NCBI RefSeq assembly: GCF_029350975.1
Contig: NZ_JARKMR010000003.1
Span: 579,869 to 643,868, forward strand
Reading direction: 5' to 3'
DNA: 64,000 nt
Source: Maribacter zhoushanensis
Lineage (GTDB): Bacteria; Bacteroidota; Bacteroidia; Flavobacteriales; Flavobacteriaceae
In this document: piece after piece, positions 26,525 to 33,234 of the stretch
Layout of the letters: every line of letters starts with the position of its first letter
How positions within the stretch are numbered: the first letter of the stretch is position 1
The notes under the pieces: generated by a model
Seen by the model: only the letters and a program-made list of their open reading frames with translations
Told to the model about the DNA's origin: nothing
Databases searched by the model: none
Program-made: the position numbers and the translations under genes

Positions 26525-27439
26525 ATGTTTGGGACATCTATACATTGGACAACGTTTTTCTATCTATTGCTAGATACGTTCATTGTATTGTTTGCGATTT
26601 ACGCTTCCAGAAAACAGAACTGTAGGAGCCTTAAACGTTTTATCAGTCTTGGCTTACTTTTTATTACATACAATATTACAGGGGGTTTACTTCCCATAGA
26701 TAGCTTACCAGATCCAATTATTCTTCAATATATCGTTACCTACAGCGTGGCCATTACTCTTTGCGTTTTCATAATATACCACTTATATAAAGAATACGAT
26801 ATAGTAGTTCTATCCTTCAAATCATCTGTTCGGAATGTTGCTATAATGGTAGCAGTCTGTTTTTTAATATTATTTATAATTCCTTATTTGCTAACGGACA
26901 ATCTTGATACGGCAAGACTTTTTTTTACGATTCCGATTTCGATAATTGCCTTCATTTTTCTAGTCATTTTCTATCGTCGAATATCAATACCAAATAATCC
27001 TAAGCCCGTTATCTTGAGAAGGAACAAACTTTCATTAATTGGCGCATCAAGTATTGCATTGCTTCCCGTTTGCACGCTGATAGGCGATTATCAATGGCTT
27101 ACATTTAGCGTAATGAATATTGCATTTTACGCCATTACGACCATAGAAATCGACAGGTATCTTTATTTTATCGAAAACAAGAACAGAATGTATCAGGTTT
27201 TTGCGTTGAAGAAAAAGCATAGAACCGAATTAATAAAGAATAAGATTATCTATGAAGATTTGACCCGTCGTGAAATCGAGGTTGCAGTTTCCATTTTAAG
27301 TAACTTGAGCTACAAAAATATCGCTAAAGATTTATTCATCGCGGAAAGTACAGTATCAAAACACGCTTCCAATATTTTTAAAAAGAGTGGCGTGAAAAAT
27401 AGAACTGAATTTTTAAAACGATTCCGGAAGAAAAAGTAA
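26525..27439 (+). CDS. Membrane-bound LuxR-type transcriptional regulator
   Basis: A 304-aa protein with about seven hydrophobic segments in residues 8-215, followed by a C-terminal LuxR/FixJ helix-turn-helix (about 238-300: LTRREIEVAVSILSNLSYKN, then IAKDLFIAESTVSKHASNIF). The layout suggests a membrane sensor that binds DNA with its cytoplasmic end. It lies in the control region of the ICE, between integrase and rteC, and may govern its transfer functions in response to an envelope or small-molecule signal. It is coupled to the asparaginase-like gene upstream. Confidence 0.8.
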   Translation: MFGTSIHWTTFFYLLLDTFIVLFAIYASRKQNCRSLKRFISLGLLFITYNITGGLLPIDSLPDPIILQYIVTYSVAITLCVFIIYHLYKEYDIVVLSFKSSVRNVAIMVAVCFLILFIIPYLLTDNLDTARLFFTIPISIIAFIFLVIFYRRISIPNNPKPVILRRNKLSLIGASSIALLPVCTLIGDYQWLTFSVMNIAFYAITTIEIDRYLYFIENKNRMYQVFALKKKHRTELIKNKIIYEDLTRREIEVAVSILSNLSYKNIAKDLFIAESTVSKHASNIFKKSGVKNRTEFLKRFRKKK

Positions 27440-27710
27440 TAGCTACCAAAGACTTCAATCCTAGTGTTTACAGTAAATGACTGTAGTTCCGTAGAAAAAT
27501 ACGGTATATTCCGTAATTAAGTACGTCACAGTTTCTTGACTTTATTTTACTAAAAAAGTAAATTAACAAGAATTCCATTACAACCCTTGCTAAACTTGAT
27601 TTTTTTAGAATATGGGTGCGATTTAATCTAGTTTAGATCACGAAAATATCCTTTTTTAAACCTTCAATTAAAACACGTTAATATGTTTTACAATTTTAAT
27701 ACGCCTTCTT

Positions 27711-28547
27711 ATGAATTTACAATTATTATCAAAAAAGCTGATAAAAGATTTGGATGATGTTAGAATTCAAAATGATGACATCTTGGAAAGGGCGTATCAA
27801 TCCATCGCATTATGCAGCAGTTTACTCAGCACCTTTAAGAAAGAAATTCTTAGAGAAGGATTTAATTCCATCAAGGACGAAATAACATTCTTTAAGGAAA
27901 CCAAGCAAATTCCGCTAACAGCACTAATTTATTTTTCAGAGATACATTCTTTTGAAACACAGTTCCCGAAGGCGGGTAAAAATTATCAGTTAAAATATAT
28001 CAAAAAGAAAATCAACAAACTCAATCGTTTCTTCTTATACAATATCGATTTTGGGCGTTATATTAATTCTGAAGCAGTTCATTTTGATAAAGAGTATTAT
28101 ACAAGAGACCATATGAATACTTTTCGCATTATTACCTCAAAATTCTATTTTCAAGACCCAGAATTTTGCACACCAAGAGATATGCTTTTAGGAAAGTTCA
28201 AGGCGTTCAATTCTCTGATAATTTATCTGGATGAAAAAAAAACTCGAATTCAGAATGGTTCAAATGGCCCTTTAACTTCAGCTACATCTTTTCAAAAAAT
28301 CCGGTGGCCGTTTTCTAATACGGATTGGGTAGAATTGGTCTATGCCCTTTGTGCAAAAGGTTTAGGCAAGCAGGATAATCAAAGTATAATGAAAGTTTCT
28401 AAGCGATTGCAGCAGGTATTCGATTTTGAGCCAAAAGACATTTACAAAACATTTCAGGACATTAAAAATCGGAAAAATAGTAGAACTCTTTTTCTTGACG
28501 ACCTTTCGATAGCACTTCAAATCGAAATAAAAAAGAGCGAAGAATAA
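27711..28547 (+). CDS. rteC: RteC-family regulator of ICE excision
   Basis: A 278-aa protein of the RteC family, which in CTnDOT binds inverted repeats and activates the excision operon. Typical features are the N-terminal helical part (LLSKKLIKDLDDV, FFKETKQIPLTALIYFSEIHSFE) and the central YLKYIKKKINKLNRFF-like block followed by FYRYINS-type residues (here FGRYINSEAVHFD). The C-terminus contains WVELVYALCAKG and the helix-turn-helix-like DIYKTFQDIKNRKNSRTLFL. It is followed by a hairpin and then by the Xis-like gene, as in CTnDOT-type elements. Confidence 0.85.
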   Translation: MNLQLLSKKLIKDLDDVRIQNDDILERAYQSIALCSSLLSTFKKEILREGFNSIKDEITFFKETKQIPLTALIYFSEIHSFETQFPKAGKNYQLKYIKKKINKLNRFFLYNIDFGRYINSEAVHFDKEYYTRDHMNTFRIITSKFYFQDPEFCTPRDMLLGKFKAFNSLIIYLDEKKTRIQNGSNGPLTSATSFQKIRWPFSNTDWVELVYALCAKGLGKQDNQSIMKVSKRLQQVFDFEPKDIYKTFQDIKNRKNSRTLFLDDLSIALQIEIKKSEE

Positions 28548-28590
28548 GCCTTTAATGATTTCCTTAAACTCAATTTTAAAATGTTAAAAT

Positions 28591-28624
28591 AAGACCGTAC
28601 TACGGTAGACCTACGGTCTTTTGA
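28591..28624 (+). terminator. rteC terminator hairpin containing a CCGTACTACGGT palindrome
   Basis: AAGACCGTA (28591-28599) pairs with TACGGTCTT (28612-28620) and is followed by TTTT. The left arm also contains the 12-bp near-palindrome CCGTACTACGGT (28595-28606), which recurs at 28733-28744, so the site may have a regulatory function as well. Confidence 0.65.
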
Positions 28625-28732
28625 TTTTGAATACTTTTTTCATTTATTTTACTATGATTTGGCGTGTGATTTCTATTTTATGACCTTCAAAACACTACAG
28701 AACATATCAAATTTCAATATGTTAAATTTTGC

Positions 28733-28754
28733 CCGTACTACGGTCGTACTGGGG
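28733..28754. promoter_or_regulatory. Candidate RteC-type operator upstream of the xis-like gene
   Basis: CCGTACTACGGT (28733-28744) is followed directly by CGTACTGGGG, giving two CGTACT half sites in direct orientation 11 bp apart. The first 12 bp repeat the sequence at 28595-28606. The rest of the 320-bp interval between rteC and the HTH gene is AT-rich without a gene. In CTnDOT, RteC acts in the equivalent interval, so this is a reasonable candidate operator. Confidence 0.45.
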
Positions 28755-28867
28755 AATAAAATCCAATAAACCTATTCAAATTTGCAGAACGAAAGTCAAA
28801 TCAGGTCAGGGGCTATCAATTAAAAGTTCAAACTCAGATAGTCCCTCACCATTAAACCCGTTTTATT

Positions 28868-29152
28868 ATGCCGACAAGTATTATTACCACAGACGACCTT
28901 CGGGAATTCAAACTAGAATTACTCGATGACATTAAAAAACTATTGACCAATCAGGCCAAGGGAAAGCTCAAGAAATACCTCAAATCTTCCGAGGTTATGG
29001 ATTTATTACAAGTAAGTCCAGGCACCTTACAAAACCTACGTATCAATGGTACATTGCCTTACACCAAAGTTGGGGGAATCATTTACTATGATTCTGAAGA
29101 AATTCAAACGATAATGACCGCCAACCGAGTGCAGCACGGTCTTAATTCTTAG
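28868..29152 (+). CDS. Excisionase-like helix-turn-helix protein
   Basis: A 94-aa protein with a MerR/HTH_17-type DNA-binding domain in its second half: YLKSSEVMDLLQVSPGTLQN, then LRINGTLPYTKVGGIIYYDSEEI. This is the usual form of Xis-like recombination directionality factors and DNA-binding proteins in Bacteroidota ICEs. The N-terminal 40 residues are helical and basic (KKLLTNQAKGKLKK). It follows rteC and precedes the replication-type gene by 3 bp, forming the start of the excision/replication operon. Confidence 0.8.
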   Translation: MPTSIITTDDLREFKLELLDDIKKLLTNQAKGKLKKYLKSSEVMDLLQVSPGTLQNLRINGTLPYTKVGGIIYYDSEEIQTIMTANRVQHGLNS

Positions 29153-29155
29153 GCG

Positions 29156-29908
29156 ATGAACTATATAAAGCTACTCAATGCGGCTTTTGAAAAGTTCTTT
29201 TTTGATGACCGGCTCAATCCTACACATATCAGTTTGTATATGGCGCTGTTCCAAGAATGGAACAGCTCTAGATTTGCGGATGAATTTTACGTGAACCGCA
29301 GGGATTTGATGCTTGCGTCTAAAATAGGCTCAAAATCCACATACCACAGATGTGTGACCGATTTAAATGCTTGGGACTATCTAAGCTACTTTCCTTCCAA
29401 CAATCCATATAAGGGCAGTAAAATCAGGATGTCCATTATCGGGACAAGTGATGAACCGGATATGGGACGGTACAATCCCATATTAGAACAGGTTGCGGAA
29501 CAGTACCGTCCCAATGGTGTACCGCTTACGGGACAGCTCCATCCCATAAACGGACAAGTTGTGGACTCGCACCGTCCCATAGGTGGACAAGCATTGGTAT
29601 CTAATACAAACAATACCAAACAAGTAAATAATATAAAACAGCCAAAGGGCTGGCAGGCTGTTATTTTATTTTTTGAAGAAAAAGGTTTTGATGCAAATGA
29701 AGGAAAAAAATTCTTTGAGCACTATGAAAACCGAAGTTGGCAAACAAGCGATGGTAAGGCGATTCGTGATTGGCGAGCTCTAGCAACAAATTGGATGGAC
29801 AGAACAGAATTATTCGACGAGAAAAACGATTCAAACAAAAAACAAGCGTCCCAAATCAAGGACAACTTGCGAACCACTAAAAACAAAGATTATGGACAAC
29901 CCCTCTAA
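29156..29908 (+). CDS. Replication-initiator-like protein of the ICE with 11-aa linker repeats
   Basis: A 250-aa protein. Residues 1-100 form a winged-helix-like domain (FDDRLNPTHISLYMALFQEW, then YVNRRDLMLASKIGSKSTYHRCVTDL) as in primosomal/DnaD-like initiators. Residues 106-146 are a linker of about four 11-aa repeats (see 29471-29592). Residues 160-220 (WQAVILFFEEKGFDANEGKKF, then AIRDWRALATNWMDR) resemble a DnaD-type domain. The gene is followed, with 17 bp overlap, by a DnaC-like ATPase, so the two probably load a helicase on the excised circular ICE. The function is inferred from fold and context. Confidence 0.65.
   Translation: MNYIKLLNAAFEKFFFDDRLNPTHISLYMALFQEWNSSRFADEFYVNRRDLMLASKIGSKSTYHRCVTDLNAWDYLSYFPSNNPYKGSKIRMSIIGTSDEPDMGRYNPILEQVAEQYRPNGVPLTGQLHPINGQVVDSHRPIGGQALVSNTNNTKQVNNIKQPKGWQAVILFFEEKGFDANEGKKFFEHYENRSWQTSDGKAIRDWRALATNWMDRTELFDEKNDSNKKQASQIKDNLRTTKNKDYGQPL
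29471..29592 (+). repeat. 33-bp tandem repeats inside the replication-type gene
   Basis: Units at 29471-29503, 29504-29536, 29537-29569 and a partial at 29570-29592 share a core like TACCGTCCCA...GGACAG. They encode 11-aa units beginning (Y/H)xPI or (Y)RPN and containing GQ. They are in frame and form the inter-domain linker. Confidence 0.75.
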
Positions 29909-30554
29909 AATAACCGAAGGTGGTGTTGAATATTCGCTGGGTAAATTTGATGGCAAAAGTATACTCTATGATTTTCCGAAAATTTTGATTTATCTGAATG
30001 ATAAAGGAAAGCTACTTTTTGGTAAAAAATTCAAGATTTACGATGAAGACAAAGAGATTTTATTGAAGCTCTGTTCTTATTTTATAAAAGACAAAGAAAA
30101 TTGCAAAACCTATGGAATTGATATTGACAAAGGCATTTTACTTTCTGGTCCCGTAGGATGTGGTAAAACCAGCCTGATGAAATTGCTACGCCATATTGTA
30201 CCGATGCAACGACCTTACGAAATGATTCCTTGTCGGAATGTGACTTTCGGTTTTAACCATCTTGGTTTTAAAACTGTTGAAGAATACGGTAACACCAAAT
30301 TCTACTGCTTTGATGATTTGGGCGTTGAACCTGCAGGACGGTTTTATGGTAAAGACCTGAATGTAATGGGCGAAGTACTCTTATCTCGATACGAGCTTTA
30401 TCTACAAACCAAACATAAGATTAAAACCCACGCTACCACAAACCTAAATGCGGAAGAATTAGAAGAACGCTATGGCAATCGTGTTCGTAGCAGAATGCGA
30501 GAACTGTTTAATTTGATTGCTTTTGATAAAGGTGCTGGTGATAAGAGGAAATAA
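29892..30554 (+). CDS. DnaC/IstB-like AAA+ ATPase of the ICE
   Basis: A 220-aa ATPase: Walker A LLSGPVGCGKTSLMKLL (about residues 85-101), Walker B FYCFDDLGVEP (about 134-144), sensor region THATTNLNAEELEERYGNRV and arginine finger RSRMRELFNLIAF. The fold is that of helicase loaders. It overlaps the previous gene by 17 bp and is translated with it. A diverged copy of its last 87 bp is found at 30731-30817, on the other side of a 176-bp spacer. Confidence 0.85.
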   Translation: MDNPSKITEGGVEYSLGKFDGKSILYDFPKILIYLNDKGKLLFGKKFKIYDEDKEILLKLCSYFIKDKENCKTYGIDIDKGILLSGPVGCGKTSLMKLLRHIVPMQRPYEMIPCRNVTFGFNHLGFKTVEEYGNTKFYCFDDLGVEPAGRFYGKDLNVMGEVLLSRYELYLQTKHKIKTHATTNLNAEELEERYGNRVRSRMRELFNLIAFDKGAGDKRK

Positions 30555-30563
30555 AGTGCTATT

Positions 30564-30613
30564 GTAAATTAAGTTTTGGCACAAACTCAATATTTTGCCA
30601 AAACTTAATTTAC
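30564..30613. repeat. 18-bp perfect inverted repeat behind the ATPase gene
   Basis: The arms at 30564-30581 and 30596-30613 are fully complementary, with a 14-nt loop. The site starts 9 bp after the ATPase stop. It lacks a T-run, so it may be a factor-independent stop only weakly, an mRNA 3' stabiliser, or the border of the inserted cargo. Confidence 0.7.
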
Positions 30614-30730
30614 ATACCCTCAATTAGAACAAGGGTTTTAAAGTATTAAAGTCACTTTTTGTTTTACGGACTACTTTAATTAAAATAGTCTAATGAGAAT
30701 AATATTTCTTCCAATGTTTAAAAAAATATA

Positions 30731-30821
30731 AGAACGCTACGCAACCGGTATTCGTAGCAGAATACGAGAACTGTTTAATCTAATTGCTTTTGAGAAGCGT
30801 GCTGGGGATAAGAGGAAGTGA
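30731..30821 (+). pseudogene. Diverged duplicate of the 3' end of the ICE ATPase gene
   Basis: The first 87 bp align without gaps to 30464-30550 of the ATPase gene with about 15 mismatches. They still encode a C-terminus like ERYATGIRSRIRELFNLIAF ending GDKRK and a stop. There is no start or Walker region, so it is a scar, probably brought in with the cargo from a related ICE. The surrounding interval (30614-30730) holds no gene. Confidence 0.8.
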
Positions 30822-30828
30822 ATATTCT

Positions 30829-31617
30829 TTATTCTCCCCAAACGATACTAAGTGCTCTGTTTCTGAAAGTAATACAATGCTCAAAGAATTTTTTATTAAT
30901 ATCATCATCTTTGACATACTTAAAAATATCTACCGCCCATATTTCTTCAGTTTTAAATATATCATCTGTAATGTCTTTAAAAAACTCTCCCATTACGGAA
31001 TTAGGTGCTACGTTTTTTTCGTGAAGAAGATATTTATATGGAAAATCTTCACTGCAGTTATACCATTTAATTTTTCCTGCCTCTCCATAAATTATCATTA
31101 TTGAATGGTTGCCTATGTCAGCGAATCTGAAAGCAGCAGCCGTTCTACTTACTTTATACTCTTCTTTCAAAAAATCAATTAGCCCTATATCAAAGGGCTT
31201 TTTATAAACATCCTTAGAAAATCTTGTTTCTGGCATTAATAAACAAGAAGCAAAAAAATCTGCTTCGCGCTCAATTTTATTAAACTGTTGTCTATTAGTT
31301 CGAGAAGGGTGTGGTTTTAGTAAGCCCTTTTTTAGACCTATTCTATGCGAATCTATATAGTAGTGACCGAGTTCGTGCCCTAATGTGAATCGGCCTTTGG
31401 CTGAATCATGTGAATTTCCTAAATCCGTATTTATATGAATGGAAAATCTCCCATTTTCATAAAGAGTCATACCATCAAAAGTATTCTTGCCATAACTATC
31501 ATAGAACACCCTTAAACCTTCATCTTCAACAATCTTATCAAGTGGAGTTATTTTTTCTTGATATTCAGAAGCAATTATTTCAGCTAGATTTTTTATTCCA
31601 ATTCTTTTATTAATCAC
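30829..31617 (-). CDS. ImmA/IrrE-family zinc metallopeptidase
   Basis: A 262-aa protein with the zinc site HELGH at residues 81-85 (FTLGHELGHYYIDSH) and the third-ligand block EREADFFASCLLMPE. ImmA/IrrE proteases cleave a repressor or partner protein in response to DNA damage or other stress. It is the last gene of a three-gene leftward operon and overlaps the 112-aa gene by 8 bp. The divergent neighbour is a CBASS operon. In other CBASS loci an IrrE-like peptidase (CapP) cleaves the repressor CapH, so a control role is likely here. Its target would be one of the two upstream gene products. Confidence 0.85.
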   Translation of the reverse strand: MINKRIGIKNLAEIIASEYQEKITPLDKIVEDEGLRVFYDSYGKNTFDGMTLYENGRFSIHINTDLGNSHDSAKGRFTLGHELGHYYIDSHRIGLKKGLLKPHPSRTNRQQFNKIEREADFFASCLLMPETRFSKDVYKKPFDIGLIDFLKEEYKVSRTAAAFRFADIGNHSIMIIYGEAGKIKWYNCSEDFPYKYLLHEKNVAPNSVMGEFFKDITDDIFKTEEIWAVDIFKYVKDDDINKKFFEHCITFRNRALSIVWGE

Positions 31618-31948
31618 TAGGGTCTTGATTATGTTTTCTTCTCATCTTTTCGATAATGTGCTGAGGGAGGTCTTCATTACCTTTTCTAGCAACCATTCTT
31701 AAAGTATCAACTTCTTCATCAACATCACTACTAAACATCTCAATAACTTTAGGAACCCTATGAAAGGTATTGTTTATTATAGAAATAGGGTCGATAGAAA
31801 TATTATCTAATTTATATTCATAATCTTCATAAATCTTATTAAATCTATCAAGTTCAACCTCATTCCTCGGAAACGAAAATCCTGTAGAACTCAACCAACT
31901 ATCTAATTGACTAACTTCAATTACATCTATTTTTCTAGGCTTTGCCAT
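31610..31948 (-). CDS. Unknown 112-aa protein between sigma-like and metallopeptidase genes
   Basis: Reads MAKPRKIDVIEVSQLDSWLS at the start and IIEKMRRKHNQDPSD at the end. It is acidic, soluble and without a clear helix-turn-helix. It overlaps the genes on both sides (14 bp with the sigma-like gene, 8 bp with the peptidase), so the three are translationally coupled. By position it could be the cleavage substrate or an anti-sigma-like partner. I do not recognise the family. Confidence 0.55.
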   Translation of the reverse strand: MAKPRKIDVIEVSQLDSWLSSTGFSFPRNEVELDRFNKIYEDYEYKLDNISIDPISIINNTFHRVPKVIEMFSSDVDEEVDTLRMVARKGNEDLPQHIIEKMRRKHNQDPSD

Positions 31949-32618
31949 TGATAATATTTAAATAATTATTGATGTGTCTGTCTGCATCTCCGTAGTAAGT
32001 ATTTACGGATTTTTGAGTCAAAGAAAGTTTTTCTCTTAAAAGTGCGGTTATTGTTCTTGGTACTTTCTTCCCTTCTTTTTGGTAAGCTCTGTATGTAAAA
32101 TAAATAATACGATGCTTCTCCGTTAATTGAGTTAATGCTCTTTCTATTGTTCTTAATTTGGCAACAATTTCTCTCTTCGATTCTAAATCGGGAAGATTCA
32201 TTTTATCAGCCAATTCTTCGGCATTATTAACTATACTTAAATCTTCTTCCTCTGATGGTTCCGCACAAGTGTTTTCTTTTCCATACTTTATTATTTGAGT
32301 ATATAGAATTGGATACATCCATAGAAGAATTGCTTTATCCATATCCTTGGACTTAGCTTTTTCCTTTTTAAAAGTGGGGTACTTCCAAACTCGTGCAAAA
32401 GTACAATGTGCTATTTCCAACGCAATAACTTCACTATATCCATATTTGTTGCAATAAATTTCTGATTTACGCTTCAGCTCTTTTTCAAACCTAAAACAAA
32501 ATTGCACAAAAGCATTCTGCGCTTCGACAAGAAACTCATTTCTAAAAGAAATGTATTCAAGCAATTCAATGCTAGTTGTTTTTTCGAAATCTATGTCTTT
32601 ATTAGGTTCTGTATTCAT
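31935..32618 (-). CDS. Sigma-70-like (ECF-type) protein
   Basis: A 227-aa protein with the general plan of ECF sigma factors. A region-2-like helical block (QNAFVQFCFRFEKELKRKSE, then YGYSEVIALEIAHCTFARVW, matching the 'A-I-E-I-A-Q-E-T-F-x-R-V-W' pattern) is followed by an acidic linker. A region-4-like helix-turn-helix follows (ALTQLTEKHRIIYFTYRAYQ, then LSLTQKSVNTYYGDADRHIN). It is first in the operon with the 112-aa protein and the ImmA/IrrE peptidase. It could drive its own operon or the divergent CBASS genes. Assignment is moderate because region 2 is weakly conserved. Confidence 0.6.
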   Translation of the reverse strand: MNTEPNKDIDFEKTTSIELLEYISFRNEFLVEAQNAFVQFCFRFEKELKRKSEIYCNKYGYSEVIALEIAHCTFARVWKYPTFKKEKAKSKDMDKAILLWMYPILYTQIIKYGKENTCAEPSEEEDLSIVNNAEELADKMNLPDLESKREIVAKLRTIERALTQLTEKHRIIYFTYRAYQKEGKKVPRTITALLREKLSLTQKSVNTYYGDADRHINNYLNIINGKA

Positions 32619-32620
32619 CT

Positions 32621-32677
32621 ATATACCAAAACGGATATATCTATTAGGGTATATGAGTAGCTAGGTTGCATATATCC
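32621..32677. promoter_or_regulatory. Nested inverted repeats between the sigma-like operon and the CBASS side
   Basis: ATATACC (32621-32627) pairs with GGTATAT (32648-32654), and GGATATAT (32633-32640) pairs with ATATATCC (32670-32677). They start 2 bp upstream of the sigma-like gene's ATG. They are plausible operators for autoregulation of the leftward operon or for divergent control. The AT-rich setting allows chance matches. Confidence 0.4.
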
Positions 32678-32763
32678 TTAGTTAAAACAATAAAATGCTT
32701 GTAAAAAATTAATAGGGAGATTCAAATGTAGTGAAAATCCTAAGAAACTTAAAGATAAATATT

Positions 32764-32889
32764 ATGGCAAAAGATGCATCAGGTAAAAAGTTCAATAGAA
32801 TTCCAGAACACAAGAGAAAAGTAGGTAGTAAAACAATAACTATTAAAGAACATATAAGGAGTAACAGAAAAGACAGCAAGGGAAAATAA
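32764..32889 (+). CDS. Small basic protein (41 aa)
   Basis: An ORF of 41 codons from ATG 32764, MAKDASGKKFNRIPEHKRKV to RKDSKGK. It is strongly basic (Lys/Arg/His about one third) and would bind nucleic acid or acidic protein. It lies in the 616-bp interval between the divergent sigma-like operon and the CBASS operon, in CBASS orientation. No known family; coding is inferred from composition and intact frame only. Confidence 0.4.
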   Translation: MAKDASGKKFNRIPEHKRKVGSKTITIKEHIRSNRKDSKGK

Positions 32890-32944
32890 CGAGCGGAACT
32901 CCACAGCTCTAAATGGAGAATGTCTAATATTTAAAATTCATTTT

Positions 32945-33100
32945 ATGAATACTATTAATTTCTCCAAGGGAGAGCTAAGTATCTGTCATAAAAATAATTG
33001 TGTAAATGTAAGAGGTGATGTAGCTAAAACTATCGTCTTTTTTCTTGCAACTCTCGTTGTTATTAGTGGCATAGCTTCAATGTTAGCGAAGTCTAACTAG
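32945..33100 (+). CDS. Small single-pass membrane protein (51 aa)
   Basis: An ORF of 51 codons from ATG 32945. The N-terminal half is polar and contains two Cys (LSICHKNNCVNV). The C-terminal half is a hydrophobic helix (TIVFFLATLVVISGIASML) ending AKSN. It is directly followed by a stable hairpin at 33105-33144. Small membrane peptides of this kind may be toxins, sensors or effector partners. Here it sits just upstream of a CBASS operon with a membrane effector. No family recognised. Confidence 0.45.
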   Translation: MNTINFSKGELSICHKNNCVNVRGDVAKTIVFFLATLVVISGIASMLAKSN

Positions 33101-33104
33101 AAAG

Positions 33105-33144
33105 TTGATTATGGTGGTTTTGATAAAATAGCCACCATAATCAA
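33105..33144 (+). terminator. Hairpin between the small ORFs and the CBASS operon
   Basis: The 13-bp stem TTGATTATGGTGG (33105-33117) pairs with CCACCATAATCAA (33132-33144) around a 14-nt loop and is followed by ATTTGA. It starts 4 bp after the 51-aa ORF. It may end that transcript or attenuate read-through into the CD-NTase gene 90 bp downstream. Confidence 0.6.
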
Positions 33145-33234
33145 ATTTGACTAACAGCCACTTTGTCATAAATAATAAAAATTAACGGTTGGCGTAAAAA
33201 TTGAAATACAAATGTTAAATAAATACAAATTATA

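Noticed and set aside
28729-28929. Open frame of 66 codons before the Xis-like gene
   Set aside because: It covers the putative operator and runs into the HTH gene in another frame.
29471-29592. CRISPR-like array because of regular 33-bp units
   Set aside because: The units are adjacent without spacers, diverged and in frame within a gene. No cas gene is in the window.
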